A stretch of DNA of 64,000 nt from Polytrichum commune (taxonomy: Eukaryota; Streptophyta; Polytrichopsida; Polytrichales; Polytrichaceae): positions 54,708,758 to 54,772,757 of the forward strand of contig OX485805.1 in NCBI GenBank assembly GCA_950295325.1, in the 5' to 3' direction. A program made the translations under genes and the position numbers. Within the stretch, counting starts at the first letter, position 1, and the number at the start of each line of letters is the position of its first letter. Shown in pieces: positions 11,759 through 23,958 of the stretch. The notes below the pieces were generated by a model that did not search any database, was not told the DNA's origin, and saw nothing but the letters and a program-made list of their open reading frames with translations.

Positions 11759-12720
11759 ATGGCTAACCAATGGAAAGTCATGACCAGAGGAATCGTTTAG
11801 GACGTATGACTTGATGTCGGCGCAATTGTGATCCAGACAACATTTACAATTATAGACATGGTAAGCAGTGAGGATAGTTATTCCTTACTTCTAGGAAGGC
11901 CATGTTTAAAAGAACCATTAGCCCAACATGATTGGCCTCTTAATAAATTAACACTAAGTCAAGAGGAACATAAGGTGAAAATAGACCCCTGGAGAACCTT
12001 GGCACTACCAGTTGCAAAGAGACCTCAAATTAGGAATCCAATGAAGAGGATGCAGTAGTCTATGAAACATGTCCAAAATTATTACCCATGGGAGATTTTG
12101 ATTAGAATAGCTTAAAGAAACTACAAGTACTGAGCTGCAACATGGTAAGGGTTGACACCCCTAAGAAACTGGGAAGACCTAAAGCAATGACATGCAAGCA
12201 AGAGAAACCACAACCTAGAAAAAAAACCAAGAACGAGTAGGAAGCCATGGAGAAGAAACCCGTATACCCCAATCGATTTTACAAAGTAAAAAAAAAAGAT
12301 AACGGTGAATAAGACTCCTACCTCAAAGTAGTTAAGGGGAAGAAAATAGCAAGCTGGACCATTGAAAACGATGACCTAGTCAAAAGCTTGAACGTAGGGA
12401 CCCTGGAAGATCCTAAGTTGATAAATATAGCTAGGGACTTAGCGAATATGAAACAAAAGTTAAAGATCTTTTACTACAATTCAAAGATGTGTTCATATTT
12501 ACGTACAATAATATGAAAGGGATACCTTTGTATGTGTGCAAGCACATAATTGAACTACAACATGAAACAAAGCATGTGAGACAAATGCATTACAAAATGA
12601 ACCTCAATTATGCCGCCAAAGTAAAGGAGGAAATTGACAAACACCTTGAAGTGGGATTTATATACCCCATTGACAAGACATAATGGTTGTCACCAACCTC
12701 ATTATCATGCAACCTCATTA

Positions 12721-13776
12721 TAGATACCCAAATGGTTGCTACTCAGAGTTTGTTGGCCTCAATCCCCTCCAACAATGGTTGGATATCGGGATGTCTGTGT
12801 GGTTATTCAATGCATGTTACTCCCATAAGGTACACGTGTATTATGTTGATAATTATTCTCTTCACCCACCTCACATAGGATGTGAGTTGTGAGCAAGGAA
12901 CCTCCCCACCTTTTGAATGCGTCCTAGTCCAAGTGGGGATTCCTCTTTTCACACATGCCAATCAACTACTTACACATGTGCTTCTCTTCCATTTAATTAA
13001 GAGTAGAGTGGTGTTCATGACACCCTTATATTAAATCATGCAAGCATTTACAAATGCTTGGTCACGTTACAATGTCAATGAATTGCCCCTCCTAACTCCC
13101 TTTGTTCATAGTTCAACAACCTAATTCTACCCATGTAAAAGCGTCCAAGAGCCTACACTGCAATGAACGTAGCCATTGACTCCTTGCTTTGCAAAGGCTT
13201 CTGCCCTACATTGTTGTGGTGCAGACTGCTCTTCCAACTGTTTTGCAATTAGTTGAGTTAGTGATGTGCAGGATCGCAGCTTGGTTGGTCATTGTAGACC
13301 CTTCCCCACTACCAATGCGGTGCCGCCCTTAGCCAAAAGCCCGCAGAATGCTCCCTCACTGAAGTAGTGGCATGATATCCTTCTCCTCAGTCATGTGCCC
13401 GCTTGTACATTCCCTTGCCCAACTTGTTTATTTGGGGTTTGGAGTCCCCGGTCAACCCCAACACTTGGCAATTAATGCCTAATCATTAAATACAGGCAGA
13501 TCCTTGAACTCAAGGTTGGAGTCAACCCTAAACCTAGGTTTAGTTAGAGGATAACTTTAATTGGTAAGTAACCTTAAAACGTCATGAATTAGATACCGAA
13601 GAAATTGAATGGTCCATTTAATTAATATCGTCCATCAAAATATACCCTACAATAATACCATTTGGTCGCATGTGATATTACAAATCCTTCCCCAAGGAGC
13701 CCTCCCCCTTTTGCCGCCCCCATGAGAAGCATTCAACAAGCCATAGAAGGGGGTTCCTTGTACTTTTGAAGGTTAA
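12721..13776. other. No gene recognised
   Basis: AT-rich to mixed sequence with frequent stops in all frames. I see no repeats, RNA genes or transposon ends here; it is probably older LTR-element debris. Confidence 0.5.
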
Positions 13777-15214
13777 GGGCCGGTTTACACTATGGATCAC
13801 GAAGTCGGACTAGGGCGCTGATTGGCTGCTGAACTTGTCTCGGGACCGCCTCAGTTTACACTAAAAAAAAAATGGCAGAGGGACCATGATGGTCGAGGTC
13901 CCCAAAATACAATTTTCAAGGCTTAATAAATGCATTGACATGGTCCAATGGGTTTTGCGGCGAGAGAGGCAAGAGTGGTGGTGTGGTAGGAAAAAACAAG
14001 GGCCCATGGTAGAGAAATGCTATTTTAATACTTTTTTTTAATGAAACTTAAATACATTATATACAACTCTTCCCTCTAGGCAAGGGCTCACAAGGCCCAC
14101 AAGGCCCACAAGGCCCACAATTCAACATTTATGTGATGTAATGAGTCTTGAGAAGCATATTATAGCCTATGAAGCATACCATTTATTTCATGTCCTACCC
14201 CTTAAACTTGCTCCCACATGTTTCATCAAACAATGTGGGACATCTAGAACTCTAGAATTTGAGTGCAGATTTGTTTTTTTGGTCTACCAACAGAAATGTT
14301 TAGAATTTGGGGGCTTATAATACACCGTTGGAAGGTCTTGAAATTACCTTTCCAACGGTATATTACACACCCCTAAACTCTTAAAACTTAAAGGTTTAAA
14401 ATGAAGATCTAGAGTCGTCTAGTGACTGTAGATCAGGGTGGTCAAGAGAACCACAATGAGAAAACAATTGTAGTTCTTTTTTGCATAGTTCTCTACTACA
14501 CTAAATAGGATAAATAGTGTTTGATACAATAAATATGAACACATGCACTAAATATCAATAACCCTATGAAAGTAAGTAACATTAAATGTAACTCAACTAT
14601 GGTAATATGTGGAAGTTACATGTTTTAATTTAGTGTTAGTAAGGATATGAAAAAAAAAATGACAAAAGGAGAATTCCAACATATCTTCTAGCAAATCTTC
14701 TAACACTAATTATCAAAGAATTAAAAATTAGTGTTGAGCAAGGTATGGTGGTAATACCATTAAATTTAAACAAACGCTAAATATCCTATCTAGTGTAGTG
14801 ACAACACAAGACACAAGACACATGTCACATGTACATTACATTGAACATGTAAAAATTAAATCGCTCATTTTTTTGTAAAAATTGTTGTGAGAAGATTTGC
14901 AAGCCACATCTTCGACACATTCAACAAGAAGTGAAGACAAGTGAAGCCCAAGAGAAGACAAGAGAATGGTCAAACTTGAATTTTTTTCAAAACTACCCTT
15001 TTTGGGCATGTATTAAAAAAAATCAGCACGTTCATTTTTCGGTGTATGGTCATTCTTCTTTGTCCACATTTGGTTTACACCTAGTGAGGGGCCCAAGGCT
15101 TTCAAAATTATTTTTTAAAGAAGTCGGACCATGAAAGTTGGACGATGAACTCAAACCATTGAGAAAGGCCCTCTTCCATGGTCCAACTTCATGGTCCACA
15201 TTGTAAACCGGCCC
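13777..15214 (+). mobile_element. Harbinger/Tourist-like non-autonomous transposon, copy 1
   Basis: Inverted ends GGGCCGGTTTACACTATGG (left) and the complement ending GTAAACCGGCCC (right) are flanked by TAA at 13774-13776 and 15215-15217. A 3-bp TAA target duplication with GGG/CCC ends is typical of PIF/Harbinger elements. No transposase ORF is present in the 1438 bp. Copy 2 lies in opposite orientation at 21006-22122. A smaller MITE-like module sits inside at 14496-14798. Confidence 0.8.
14496..14798. mobile_element. Nested MITE-like module with CACTAAATA ends
   Basis: The left end CTACACTAAATAGGATA and right end TATCCTATCTAGTGTAG form an inverted pair 303 bp apart. Related modules occur at 51204-51556 and, as a fragment, near 21390-21500 within Harbinger-like copy 2. 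The presence of the module in both Harbinger-like copies suggests it was captured before they separated. Confidence 0.65.
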
Positions 15215-15625
15215 TAAGTTGCCTAAGGTTGAAATAATGCTCAAATGGCTGACCTTCCTAGCAATCGACGATTTTGGGTGCACCCAATTATAGTGAAGGT
15301 ATTTACATGAACTAGATATTTCAACCGACCATGTGGAAACACAAGAATTTCATTATACATACATACATACATACATATTCAACACATGAAAATCATGTAT
15401 AAATCCATAGGCTAATATACAACACTACAAATCTTGAGAATACAAATTTTCAATGATAGTTTTGCAAAAAAACAATTTCTAGTCATCTAGAAAAAAAAAT
15501 TCAAAATTTCAAAAACAATAGAGTCATTTATATTGATGTAAACCACAATGAATAAGGGCATACAATATAATCGATGTTTTGGTGTAAAGTCTCAAATGAG
15601 TAGGACAAATCTTACAAATATATCT
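15215..15625. other. 3' flank of TPR-kinase gene 1
   Basis: AT-rich sequence with an (ACAT)n microsatellite around 15357-15376. It probably contains the 3' untranslated region of the minus-strand kinase gene. I could not place a polyadenylation site. Confidence 0.4.
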
Positions 15626-18055
15626 TTAGTATATCTGCAGCTTATAATCGGTTGTAACTTTGATTACATCTCCCGGTCTTACTCCACCAATTGAAGCATG
15701 ATCATGTAGTATAAGGCTTTGATACAATTTCATTATCTTACATATACTAGAAAACGTTGGTCGATCTTGTGGGTTGAAGGACCAACATGCTTTGAGCAAT
15801 GAAGATAGAACTCCAGGGCAAATGGTTGGATCCAATTTAGGCCGCACACCACGGTTTATCTCCCTTTGAATGTGTGTGTATGGAATCCCCTCGAAAGGCA
15901 AATTCCCACTTAAGATCTCATAGCAAGTCATAGAGAAACTCCAAACATCAACGGGCGAAGAATACCCACTTGAAGCATCGCTTAAGATTTCTGGTGCTCT
16001 CCATGGAGTGGATCCAACACAAGGAGTGTTAAATTGAGATGCAAGTTGTTTACATTTTGAGATGCCAAAGTCTGCAACCTTCACATCAAATAAACCACTA
16101 CTCAAAAAGTTTACAAGGATGTTGTTGGATTTCAAATCCCTGTGTAAAATTTCTTTACTATGGAGGTATTCCATAGCTTCAGCAATTTTGGTGATGATAT
16201 CAACTGCGACATGAAGATCAAAAAGACATCCTTCTCTGGATTTATGACAATCAATGACATAACGAAGATTGTTGTTCATGAGCTCCATAACCAACACTCC
16301 TTGGTTTTGCTCCTTGTCAAATGCACAACCAATCAATCTTACAATCCGCGGATGGTGGAGTGTAGCTAGTATTGCTACCTCACGTTCAAATGAATTTTCC
16401 ATGTTGGGACTTTGGTGTAGGTATTTCACAGCCACCATTTTGTTTCGCCATTTACATTGATCTACATGTCCACAACTACCATTGCCCAAGTGTTTTATGT
16501 GCATCAACTTTCGATGATCAATCCATAGTATGTGACTGGACACATGAGATGTCATCATGCTTCTTTTTTGTTCCTTCAAATCTGACAATGCTTGTCGTGC
16601 ATCAATTGATGATCGTGTAGGGAATCTATGTAATCCACCTTTGAAAGCCAATCTATGGTAACCTCCCAATTGAAAAGCTTTATTTGAATCTTCAATAGCT
16701 CCACGTATGTCTTTTAATGCTCGTTTCACATGGCTTCTTTCTTTTAACGTCTGAGCATTATTGGGTTGGACCTCATCAGCTGCATTTAAATCTTCAAGAG
16801 CCCCATGATAATCTTCCAAGGTTCTCTTCACAGATCCTCTTTGACAAAGTATGAATGGGTCCATAGGGTCAACATCCTTGGCCATATTATAGTCATCCAA
16901 GGCACCTTTGAGGTCCTTCAATTCCCTTCTTGTCATTCCCCGCTCTATCAAAGTAAAAGGATCATTAGGTTCAATTTTGTTGGCCATATTCAAGTCTTGC
17001 ACAGCTCCTTCAAAATTCTTTAGTTCTCTTTGCACTGCACCTCGTTGTTTTAGGATGAAAGGATGGTTAGGGTTGATGTAATTGGCCAACTCAAGATCTT
17101 CAAGAGCTCCCTCAAAGTCTTCCAACCCTTTCTTGGTCACTCCTCTTTCACTCAAAATCACATCGTTGTTGGGATCCAATTCATTGGCTTTGTTGAGGTC
17201 TTCAAGAGCACCTTCAAAATCTTGCAATTGCCTTTTGGTTATACCTCGGTGTCTCAGAGTGTAAGCATTGTTAGATTTGATCTCATCTGCCTTATTGAAG
17301 TCAATGAGGGCTTCCTCAAATTTCATCAATGCTTTCTTCACACATCCTCGTTGTGCAAGAACAAAAGCACTCATAGGACGAAGTTCATTGGCATCATCCA
17401 AATCTCGGAGGGCTCCATCCAAATCTTCCAGTTCTTTTTTGACCATGCCTCGTTGTGTAAGACAAAAAGCATTATTGGGCTTCAACTCATTGGCTTTATC
17501 AAGGTCACCCAAAGCATCTTCGAAGCTCTTCAACAATCTTTTGACCATCCCTCGTTGTCTACAAGCGGAGGCATTTTGAGGGTCGAGTTCAAAAGCCTTG
17601 TTGAGGTCTTCTAATGCCCCTGAAAAATTGAGCATTTCCCGTTTCACTACACCTCGAAGAGAAAGAATGGAAGGATCATCACCTTTGAGGCGGTCAGCAC
17701 AATCTAAATCCTCCAAAGCTCCACAGAAATCCTTCAAATTTCTTTTTGCCACTCCACGATCCTTCAACGTTGTAGCACACATAGGCTCAAGAGTATTTGC
17801 TTTGTCAAGGTCAATCAAGGCTCCTTTGTAATCTTGCAAACCAATCTTCACTGCTCCTCTTTCCTTTAATACGAAAGCATTGTTTGGTTCAAATATGTTA
17901 GCATTGTTCAAAACATGCAAGGCTCCTTTGAAATCCTTTGCTTTTCTTTTGGTAGCTCCTTCGTACTTGAGTTTATAACCATTTGAGGTTTCGCTTTTAA
18001 TCTCTCCAACATCAAAATTTGTTGATCCTTCAACAACTGCATTCTTGTGTGCCAT
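15626..18055 (-). CDS. TPR-repeat protein kinase 1 (TKL-like), intact, 809 aa
   Basis: Single uninterrupted reading frame. Residues 27-468 form thirteen consecutive 34-residue TPR units with pattern RGxVKxxLxDFxGALxDLxKA, an extended superhelix usually used for protein binding. A linker leads to a C-terminal kinase domain from about residue 515. It has the glycine loop GNGSCGHV, ATP lysine in VAVKYL, helix-C Glu in EREVAIL, catalytic loop HRDLKSNN, DFG and WRAPEI. HRDLKSNN is typical of plant TKL/RAF-like kinases. All catalytic residues are present, so it should be active. No signal peptide or membrane segment is seen, so it is probably cytosolic. The start MAHKNAVVEG is the first Met and lies 26 residues before the first repeat. 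A paralogue is at 34903. Substrate and pathway are unknown. Confidence 0.88.
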   Translation of the reverse strand: MAHKNAVVEGSTNFDVGEIKSETSNGYKLKYEGATKRKAKDFKGALHVLNNANIFEPNNAFVLKERGAVKIGLQDYKGALIDLDKANTLEPMCATTLKDRGVAKRNLKDFCGALEDLDCADRLKGDDPSILSLRGVVKREMLNFSGALEDLNKAFELDPQNASACRQRGMVKRLLKSFEDALGDLDKANELKPNNAFCLTQRGMVKKELEDLDGALRDLDDANELRPMSAFVLAQRGCVKKALMKFEEALIDFNKADEIKSNNAYTLRHRGITKRQLQDFEGALEDLNKANELDPNNDVILSERGVTKKGLEDFEGALEDLELANYINPNHPFILKQRGAVQRELKNFEGAVQDLNMANKIEPNDPFTLIERGMTRRELKDLKGALDDYNMAKDVDPMDPFILCQRGSVKRTLEDYHGALEDLNAADEVQPNNAQTLKERSHVKRALKDIRGAIEDSNKAFQLGGYHRLAFKGGLHRFPTRSSIDARQALSDLKEQKRSMMTSHVSSHILWIDHRKLMHIKHLGNGSCGHVDQCKWRNKMVAVKYLHQSPNMENSFEREVAILATLHHPRIVRLIGCAFDKEQNQGVLVMELMNNNLRYVIDCHKSREGCLFDLHVAVDIITKIAEAMEYLHSKEILHRDLKSNNILVNFLSSGLFDVKVADFGISKCKQLASQFNTPCVGSTPWRAPEILSDASSGYSSPVDVWSFSMTCYEILSGNLPFEGIPYTHIQREINRGVRPKLDPTICPGVLSSLLKACWSFNPQDRPTFSSICKIMKLYQSLILHDHASIGGVRPGDVIKVTTDYKLQIY

Positions 18056-21005
18056 TGTGTCTGCTATGTTGATACAAATAAAACTTGTTTACATCCTCAA
18101 TGTTGAAGATCAATATGAATAAAATGTGTCATGGATTTCCTGACACAAGTTCAAATTGTGATTTAGTGCATTTGCAAAGAATCCTTAACTTTGAAAATAA
18201 ATTGTGTGTACTAACAACCTCCAGACTCCAAGGCACACAATTGGCACAAATTAAAGAGGTAGCTATCATTTATCTTGCACCAAACCATCTTCAGAGAGAT
18301 TCTAGACTTTGGAAAGGCATTTCACTTCATATTGTATAAATAAATAAAAAATTGAGATAATATGGCACTTCAATTGATAAACATATGAAAATAAACCACC
18401 CTCCCTCCCCGGGCAATTGATGCCTTATTGTGGTTCATATCAAGGAGTGTACTTTCTACATGTTGTATTTCTTGATTTTACTATTGTAGCCAAAGTGACA
18501 TAGGCATAGGGATGAACCTATTGGGTGCAAGCATAGTATAGTGGACACCTGCAAGAATTTAAGTGAAAGTGACTCAAACTATATACTAATTTTCACTTTA
18601 ATTTTTTTTAATATATTGATTTACATAGCCAAGAGATTAATGTTGACAAAAGACATTAACAAAAAAGTATACAGATTTTTAAAGATGGTGCAAGTGGTGT
18701 GCAAGTAGGTAATATTAAACAAATAATTGACTAAAAATTGTTAGAAATATGATAAAATTACATTGAATTGATGATATTCTAATTTTTTTAAACGATGTCC
18801 TCAAGTTTATATGAAATTTAAGGAATATGAAAAAACTTCCAAGTTCAAAATATTTAAGATCATGAATTCACATTCAAAACCAAATTAGCCATTTGCTTTT
18901 GAGCATTACTTTTTATGATAAGTTTCGAAGATCTCATCTTGATACTCAATATTTGAGTACCTTACACAACAAAGAAGAAGAACAATTTCTTTTTGCAATT
19001 TAAACATTGTCTACTCTTTTTAGACGTTTGACAAAAATACTCTATGGTTTTAATATACTGAAGCATCTTTTTGGTTCCACTTTACCATGCTTGCACCTAA
19101 TTCCACAAAATTGCTTGCATAGATTGTGACATTCATTTTTAATTATACCTAAAAGAATAAATTTGGAAAAAAAATCATCCATTAAATCTTTTGGGAAAAT
19201 TTGGAAATTTTCATATCCCATATTTTGACAAAAGAATTCCGTTTTTGGGATTCGAGGTTGATATTTTGCAAACAAATATTGATACGGAATTGTGTAGGAA
19301 TTTCATAAAACCATCATCGATAAGAATCAATCATCCATTGAATCTGAATTTTTCACAACAAAGCCCAAATTTTAAGTTCATCAACCTTTTAACATAAGCT
19401 GTGAATTTTGAAACTATCCAAAAGTCCCACTTGTTTGGTTGTTCATCTGTTGCATAAAATGAGCACTTATGTATTTGGAATTCACAGAAAACAAAGCCCA
19501 CTCACTCAAATTATGAAACAGAATCAATAACTCAGTATATCATCATCCCTACTTGCTCAGTACATGAATCGGTGTCTAGATATTCAAGTATATTCTGTAG
19601 AAATTTCATACTACCCCCATGTCTTACTGACCAATGCGTACCTTGATTCTTGAAGAGCCACTGCCTAGTCCAACAAGCTCAATATTTTGTCCATAGCCTT
19701 GCCCACTTGGTCTCAGACGCTAAAAGTGTTCTTGACATGCGTACATACCGTACAAATTCCAATTTTGAGGAAGAATCTTGGCATACTTCATGAGCATACT
19801 CTTCACTGCATGAGGCAATCACAGTTGTTAAGCGCACTGTGGCAAGTGTTGAGAAGCATCATGAGAGATGTTAAAATAACGATCAGAACATATACTAGAT
19901 AATATCAAGTTGCTGCTATTTCTGAGTGTGCAAATGAAATTCAACCAACAAGCATGCTGCCTTGAGGATTAGCTTAAAGCTCGAGGTAAGCTTAGTGTCA
20001 TGACTTTGGCAACTTCCTCTGACATCTAGAGTAAAGAATAAAGTACCACAAGCATGGTGAGTTATCAAGCAACTTGCTGAGACAACAAACCACAAGCAAG
20101 TTAGTGCAGCAGGCTGTAACTGGTGTATTTAAGAGGAGAGTGCAAGTAAGTGACCTCAGGGCAGGCAAACTGCGAGCTGCCTCGACATAAGATTTTATAG
20201 TTCAGTCACGACAGGGTATATGTAAAGAGAAGCACACAAGCATACTAACAGCAAATCATTGATGTATGTCTAGTACTAGTGTAACCTACTGGGTATATAT
20301 ATTCGAGGAGAAAGAAGTCAAAGCGTGGTAGACTCACTAGGTACTACTCTATTGGCCTTCGTCACCTTCCACAGATGAAGATGGAAGCTCCAACTCTAAA
20401 CAGGAGCTTTGTTACAGACAACCAGATAACTTAACTTACAGGAAACCTCTATGAATTGGCGGGAGGTCCCACTGATGTCCCCAAAATTGATGGCTGTTAT
20501 GAATTTATGCCATAATGCGGGAACTCCAATATGTGCTGGTTTTGCTTTACACTGTTATCAGAATTTTTAATACTGTTATCAAACTATTTATCATACTGTA
20601 CCGGATGTGCTGGTTTAGGTTTATATGAACCCCTCATTTGTTATAAAATTGAATATTCTGTGATTCCTTATTATAGGGGGTTAGAGTATCAAGTTCCAAT
20701 ATTAGGTAGTTTGATAAGTCCGGGGGAGTGAGGAGCCTGGTTGGCTTTCTGTTCCTGATGCAGAGAATCCTCAAGCGGTGAATAGAATCCTCGAGTTGTT
20801 GGGGTCTGCCAATGGAATCTAACTGTAAGGATTTTATGGTAGAGATTATCTGGGTCCAGACTCCAAAGCTCCAACTTACCTTCCGTATAGAGAACGGAAT
20901 TTATTGTTTGAGGCAACAGAAACAGTACAAAAACTAAACCAGACGTTTTGAAACTTGGGGCCACACTACATGTGCAAATCAAGGTTCGGGAGATTTTTGA
21001 GCTGA
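18056..21005. other. Gene-poor intergenic DNA
   Basis: 5' flank of TPR-kinase gene 1 and AT-rich spacer. No credible coding region: open stretches are short with no recognisable motif. It contains a dispersed repeat (18540-19040) also found at 39290-39800. Confidence 0.5.
18540..19040 (+). repeat. Dispersed repeat, copy 1 (pair with 39290-39800)
   Basis: About 500 bp align in direct orientation with 39290-39800. Shared islands include AAGATGGTGCAAGTGGTGTG, AAGGAATATGAAAAA and TTTTTAATGATAAG-like text. No ends or target duplication were found, so the class is unknown. Its position relative to the two kinase genes differs (upstream of gene 1, downstream of gene 2), so it is not simply part of a duplicated kinase locus. 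Confidence 0.7.
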
Positions 21006-22122
21006 GGGCCGGTTTACACTATGGACCATGAAGTCGGACCATGGAAGATGGCCTTTGTCAATGGTCCGAGTTCATGGTTTGACTTTCATGGTCCGACTTC
21101 ATAAAAAATTAGTTTTAAGAGACTTGGGCCCCTCACTAGGTGTAAACCGAATGTAGACCAAGAAGAATGACCATACACCAAAATGTAAAGGTGCTGATTT
21201 TTCTAATACATGCCCAAAAAGGGCAATTTTGAAAAAAAATCAGTTTGACCATTCTCTTGTCTTTTCTTGGGCTTCACTTGTCTTCACTTCTTGTTAAATG
21301 TGTCAAAGATGTGGCTTGCAAATCTTCTCACAACAATTTTTACCAAAAAATGAGCGATTTAATTTGTTCATGTTCATTGTACCTTGTGTTGCCACTACAC
21401 TAAATAAGATATTTAGTGTTTGATTATATTTAATGTTTTTACCACCATAGCTTGCTCAACACTAAATTTCAATTCTTTGATGATTAGTGTTAGAAGATTT
21501 CCCATTGCAGTTCTTTTGACCACCTTGATCTACAATCACTAAATGACTACAGATGTTTCTTTTTCTTTTTCTTTTTCTTTCCAACTATAATTTTACATTT
21601 TCTTGGGGCGTGTAATATACCGTTGGAAAGGTATTTTCAAGACCTTTCCAACACTATATTACAAGCCCACAAATTCCAAACATTTCTGTAGGTAGAGCCA
21701 AAAAACAAATCTGCACTCAAATTCTTGAGTTTTAGATGTCCCACATTGTTTGGTGAAACACGTGGGGGCCAGTTTAAGGGATAGGGCAAGGTAGTAATGG
21801 CATGTCTCATGGGCTATGATATGACTAAGGCACATAGAGGGTAGATTCATTAAAATTTACTAAAATGGCATTTCTTTGCCATGGGCCCTTGCCTTTTCAA
21901 ACCGGACCACCTCTCTTGCCTCTGTCACCGCAAAACCCATTGGACCATGTCAGTGCATTTATTAGGCCTTAAAATTTATATTTTGGGGACCTCGACCTTT
22001 AAGGTCCCTCTGACATTTTTTTCTTAGTGTAAACCGAAGCTGTCCCGGGACAACTGCAGCAGCCAATCAGCTGCCTCGCAGAGCCATGGTCCAACTTCAT
22101 GGTCCATAGTATAAACCGGCCC
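21006..22122 (-). mobile_element. Harbinger/Tourist-like non-autonomous transposon, copy 2 (inverted)
   Basis: Same ends as copy 1 (GGGCCGGTTTACACTATGG ... TATAAACCGGCCC). The internal sequence matches copy 1 in reverse orientation; for example, the CCAATGGGTTTTGCGG region of copy 1 appears as its complement here near 21930-21950. The flanks are TGA and TCA, an imperfect 3-bp duplication. 1117 bp, no ORF. It contains a fragment of the CACTAAATA module near 21390-21500. Confidence 0.78.
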
Positions 22123-23559
22123 TCAACCAACTAAAATCCACCCCTTCACAACCTCTACCGGTGTTTTTAGGATTTGACCAGTTGCAAACTTGTTGCCATT
22201 AATTTGGACCGGCCAATATCATATATTTTTTTCCAAGTGCTGGCTAATTTCCTCATCATTGTAATGACAACCGCCCAAAAACTTGGGCATTGATAAGTAA
22301 GCTGATTTCCAATGTAGCAAAATTATATCTACAAACAACATACACCATTCAACAACAACGTTCAAAGAACATATCAACATACAACAACAATGATCAACAA
22401 TTTATCCATGGCAAGAGTTGAACTTGAAATAATCCATCAACCGGTTGATGGCCATGGTTTTACTCTTTTATAACACCTAGGTCTTAAAACCTCATATTAG
22501 ATTTGAGGCCACATCATGACAAAAGAGTAAACTAACATACCATACTATATACAAAAATGAAATTCATCAACTGTTAGAGTCAAAATCAGTAGTATCATCT
22601 TCACCTTCAAGAGGAAAACGCCCTAAAAGGTATCTTTGTGGATGTGAAAACAACCATCTAAACTTTGCAGAGTTCCTCCATAAAGCTATGGCTTCCATTA
22701 GTACGTTAATGTCAAGATCACCACGAAGGTCTTTCATAGACACACGCATAATACATTCTAAACGCTAGCCGTCAACAATGAAATGCAACAATGAAGTAAA
22801 AGCTTTGCCTATTCGTCATTCACCAAATCGCTACAAGCCTACAACGAACACATAACCTAAACCCTAGAAATAAATGATATATGGCTCTAGATGAATCAAA
22901 CCGGATGAAATCCGCCTATTTCACAATTCATCTGGGTAAAAATCCTCCTCCTCAAAATGGTGGCCGGTTGAAATCCGTTTTTTTTTAAAGCACGGGTTTC
23001 ACATCCTCCACTTTCCCAATTCAACCGGACTTTTCACAAAACCAACCGGCCGCCATTACACTAAATACCGGTTCTCCTCAGACATTGGTGCAAATGAGCC
23101 GTTGTTTTCATTAGTTTATTGACACCCCACTTCAAAGATGACTACTTTACAAAAAGATCAAAATATTAATCTAAAACATCCAAGCCCCGATGTTGCACAC
23201 TTATTGGCTCCCAAAATGATGGGCAATGTTTTCCCCCCATCATTTTTCAAAAGTTGGGAATATGGTGGGGAGACAAACCCCCATTCCCTAGTGTCAGTTC
23301 AATGATGAATCAACTTTTTGGTGGCGTTAGTGGGAGAAACTGATAGTTTCACAACCTATGTCCCCCCCCCCTTCCCCTCTTTTAGACTGAATATGAATCC
23401 CCTACCATCTAAGAGTGTGGGGAAGTTGACACATGTCTGCGGCTCTGCCTATGCGACATTTGGATGACAACTTGTTGGTGCCGAGCAAACACCTATTCAA
23501 CACATTGCAATGCCAACTCAATTGTGCAAGGGGCTATGGGCTTGGTTGGGCTTAAGCTA
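22123..23559. other. Intergenic DNA, no gene recognised
   Basis: AT-rich with short open stretches only. Around 23060-23085 it contains text (ACCGGTTCTCCTCAGA) resembling the right end of the Mutator-like MITE at 27263-27487, so a diverged relative may be present. Confidence 0.45.
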
Positions 23560-23862
23560 GAGGGGCCCTTTCCTGCTCGGGTCCTTAAACCGCTCACTAG
23601 ACCTATCCAAACAAGAGGTACATTATAGCTTCCAACCTCAAATTTCTATGTAATCATGGTGTACATTTTTGGGGTGAGTGGTTTTGGGTACCCCTATGAG
23701 TTCTCCTTCCAAAATTTATAACTAATTCAATATTAATCCAAAATTAATTATTCCAATTGGTCCAATTTCCAATGTACTTTGCACATCTTCCAAGATTGAT
23801 TCCCCCTTAATAACTCCCCAATGAACATGCCAATCTGAAATTCGAGCGGGAAAGGGCCCCTC
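23560..23862. mobile_element. Short MITE with TA target duplication
   Basis: Inverted ends GAGGGGCCCTTTCCTGCTCG (left) and the matching complement ending GGAAAGGGCCCCTC (right) are flanked by TA at 23558-23559 and 23863-23864. 303 bp, no coding capacity. TA duplication indicates mobilisation by a Tc1/mariner-type transposase. It lies 96 bp from the autonomous Tc1 element, but its ends differ from that element's. Confidence 0.8.
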
Positions 23863-23958
23863 TACCTTAGTAGAGCCTGTCAAAGGGGGAGATGCCCGTG
23901 GCGGGGGAGCCGGCTCCTCATTATGCCGCCCACCTGGCACGGGTTTCAGATTGAAGTA

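Larger units (their letters stand above)
9280..12720 (+). mobile_element. Degenerate Ty3/gypsy internal fragment, split by a solo LTR
   Basis: Fragments read in order as gag/pol of a gypsy element. 9430-9520 resembles the end of gag (ILENVMNHTRANILIGQLLE). 9650-9771 resembles the aspartic protease region (VPYTLIDG, then FTIKMA). The protease continues at 11759-11960 as MANQWK, TTFTIIDM and LLGRPCLK, and 12430-12690 reads into the start of reverse transcriptase (KGIPLYVCKHIIELQHETK, EVGFIYPI). Many stops and frame changes are present. The solo LTR 9772-11758 splits the protease coding region. Similarity stops near 12720, so the RT catalytic core, RNase H and integrase are absent. Confidence 0.7.

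Noticed and set aside
17063-17614. 183-codon open frame antisense to the TPR region of kinase 1
   Set aside because: It is the shadow of the repetitive TPR coding sequence and has no independent motif.
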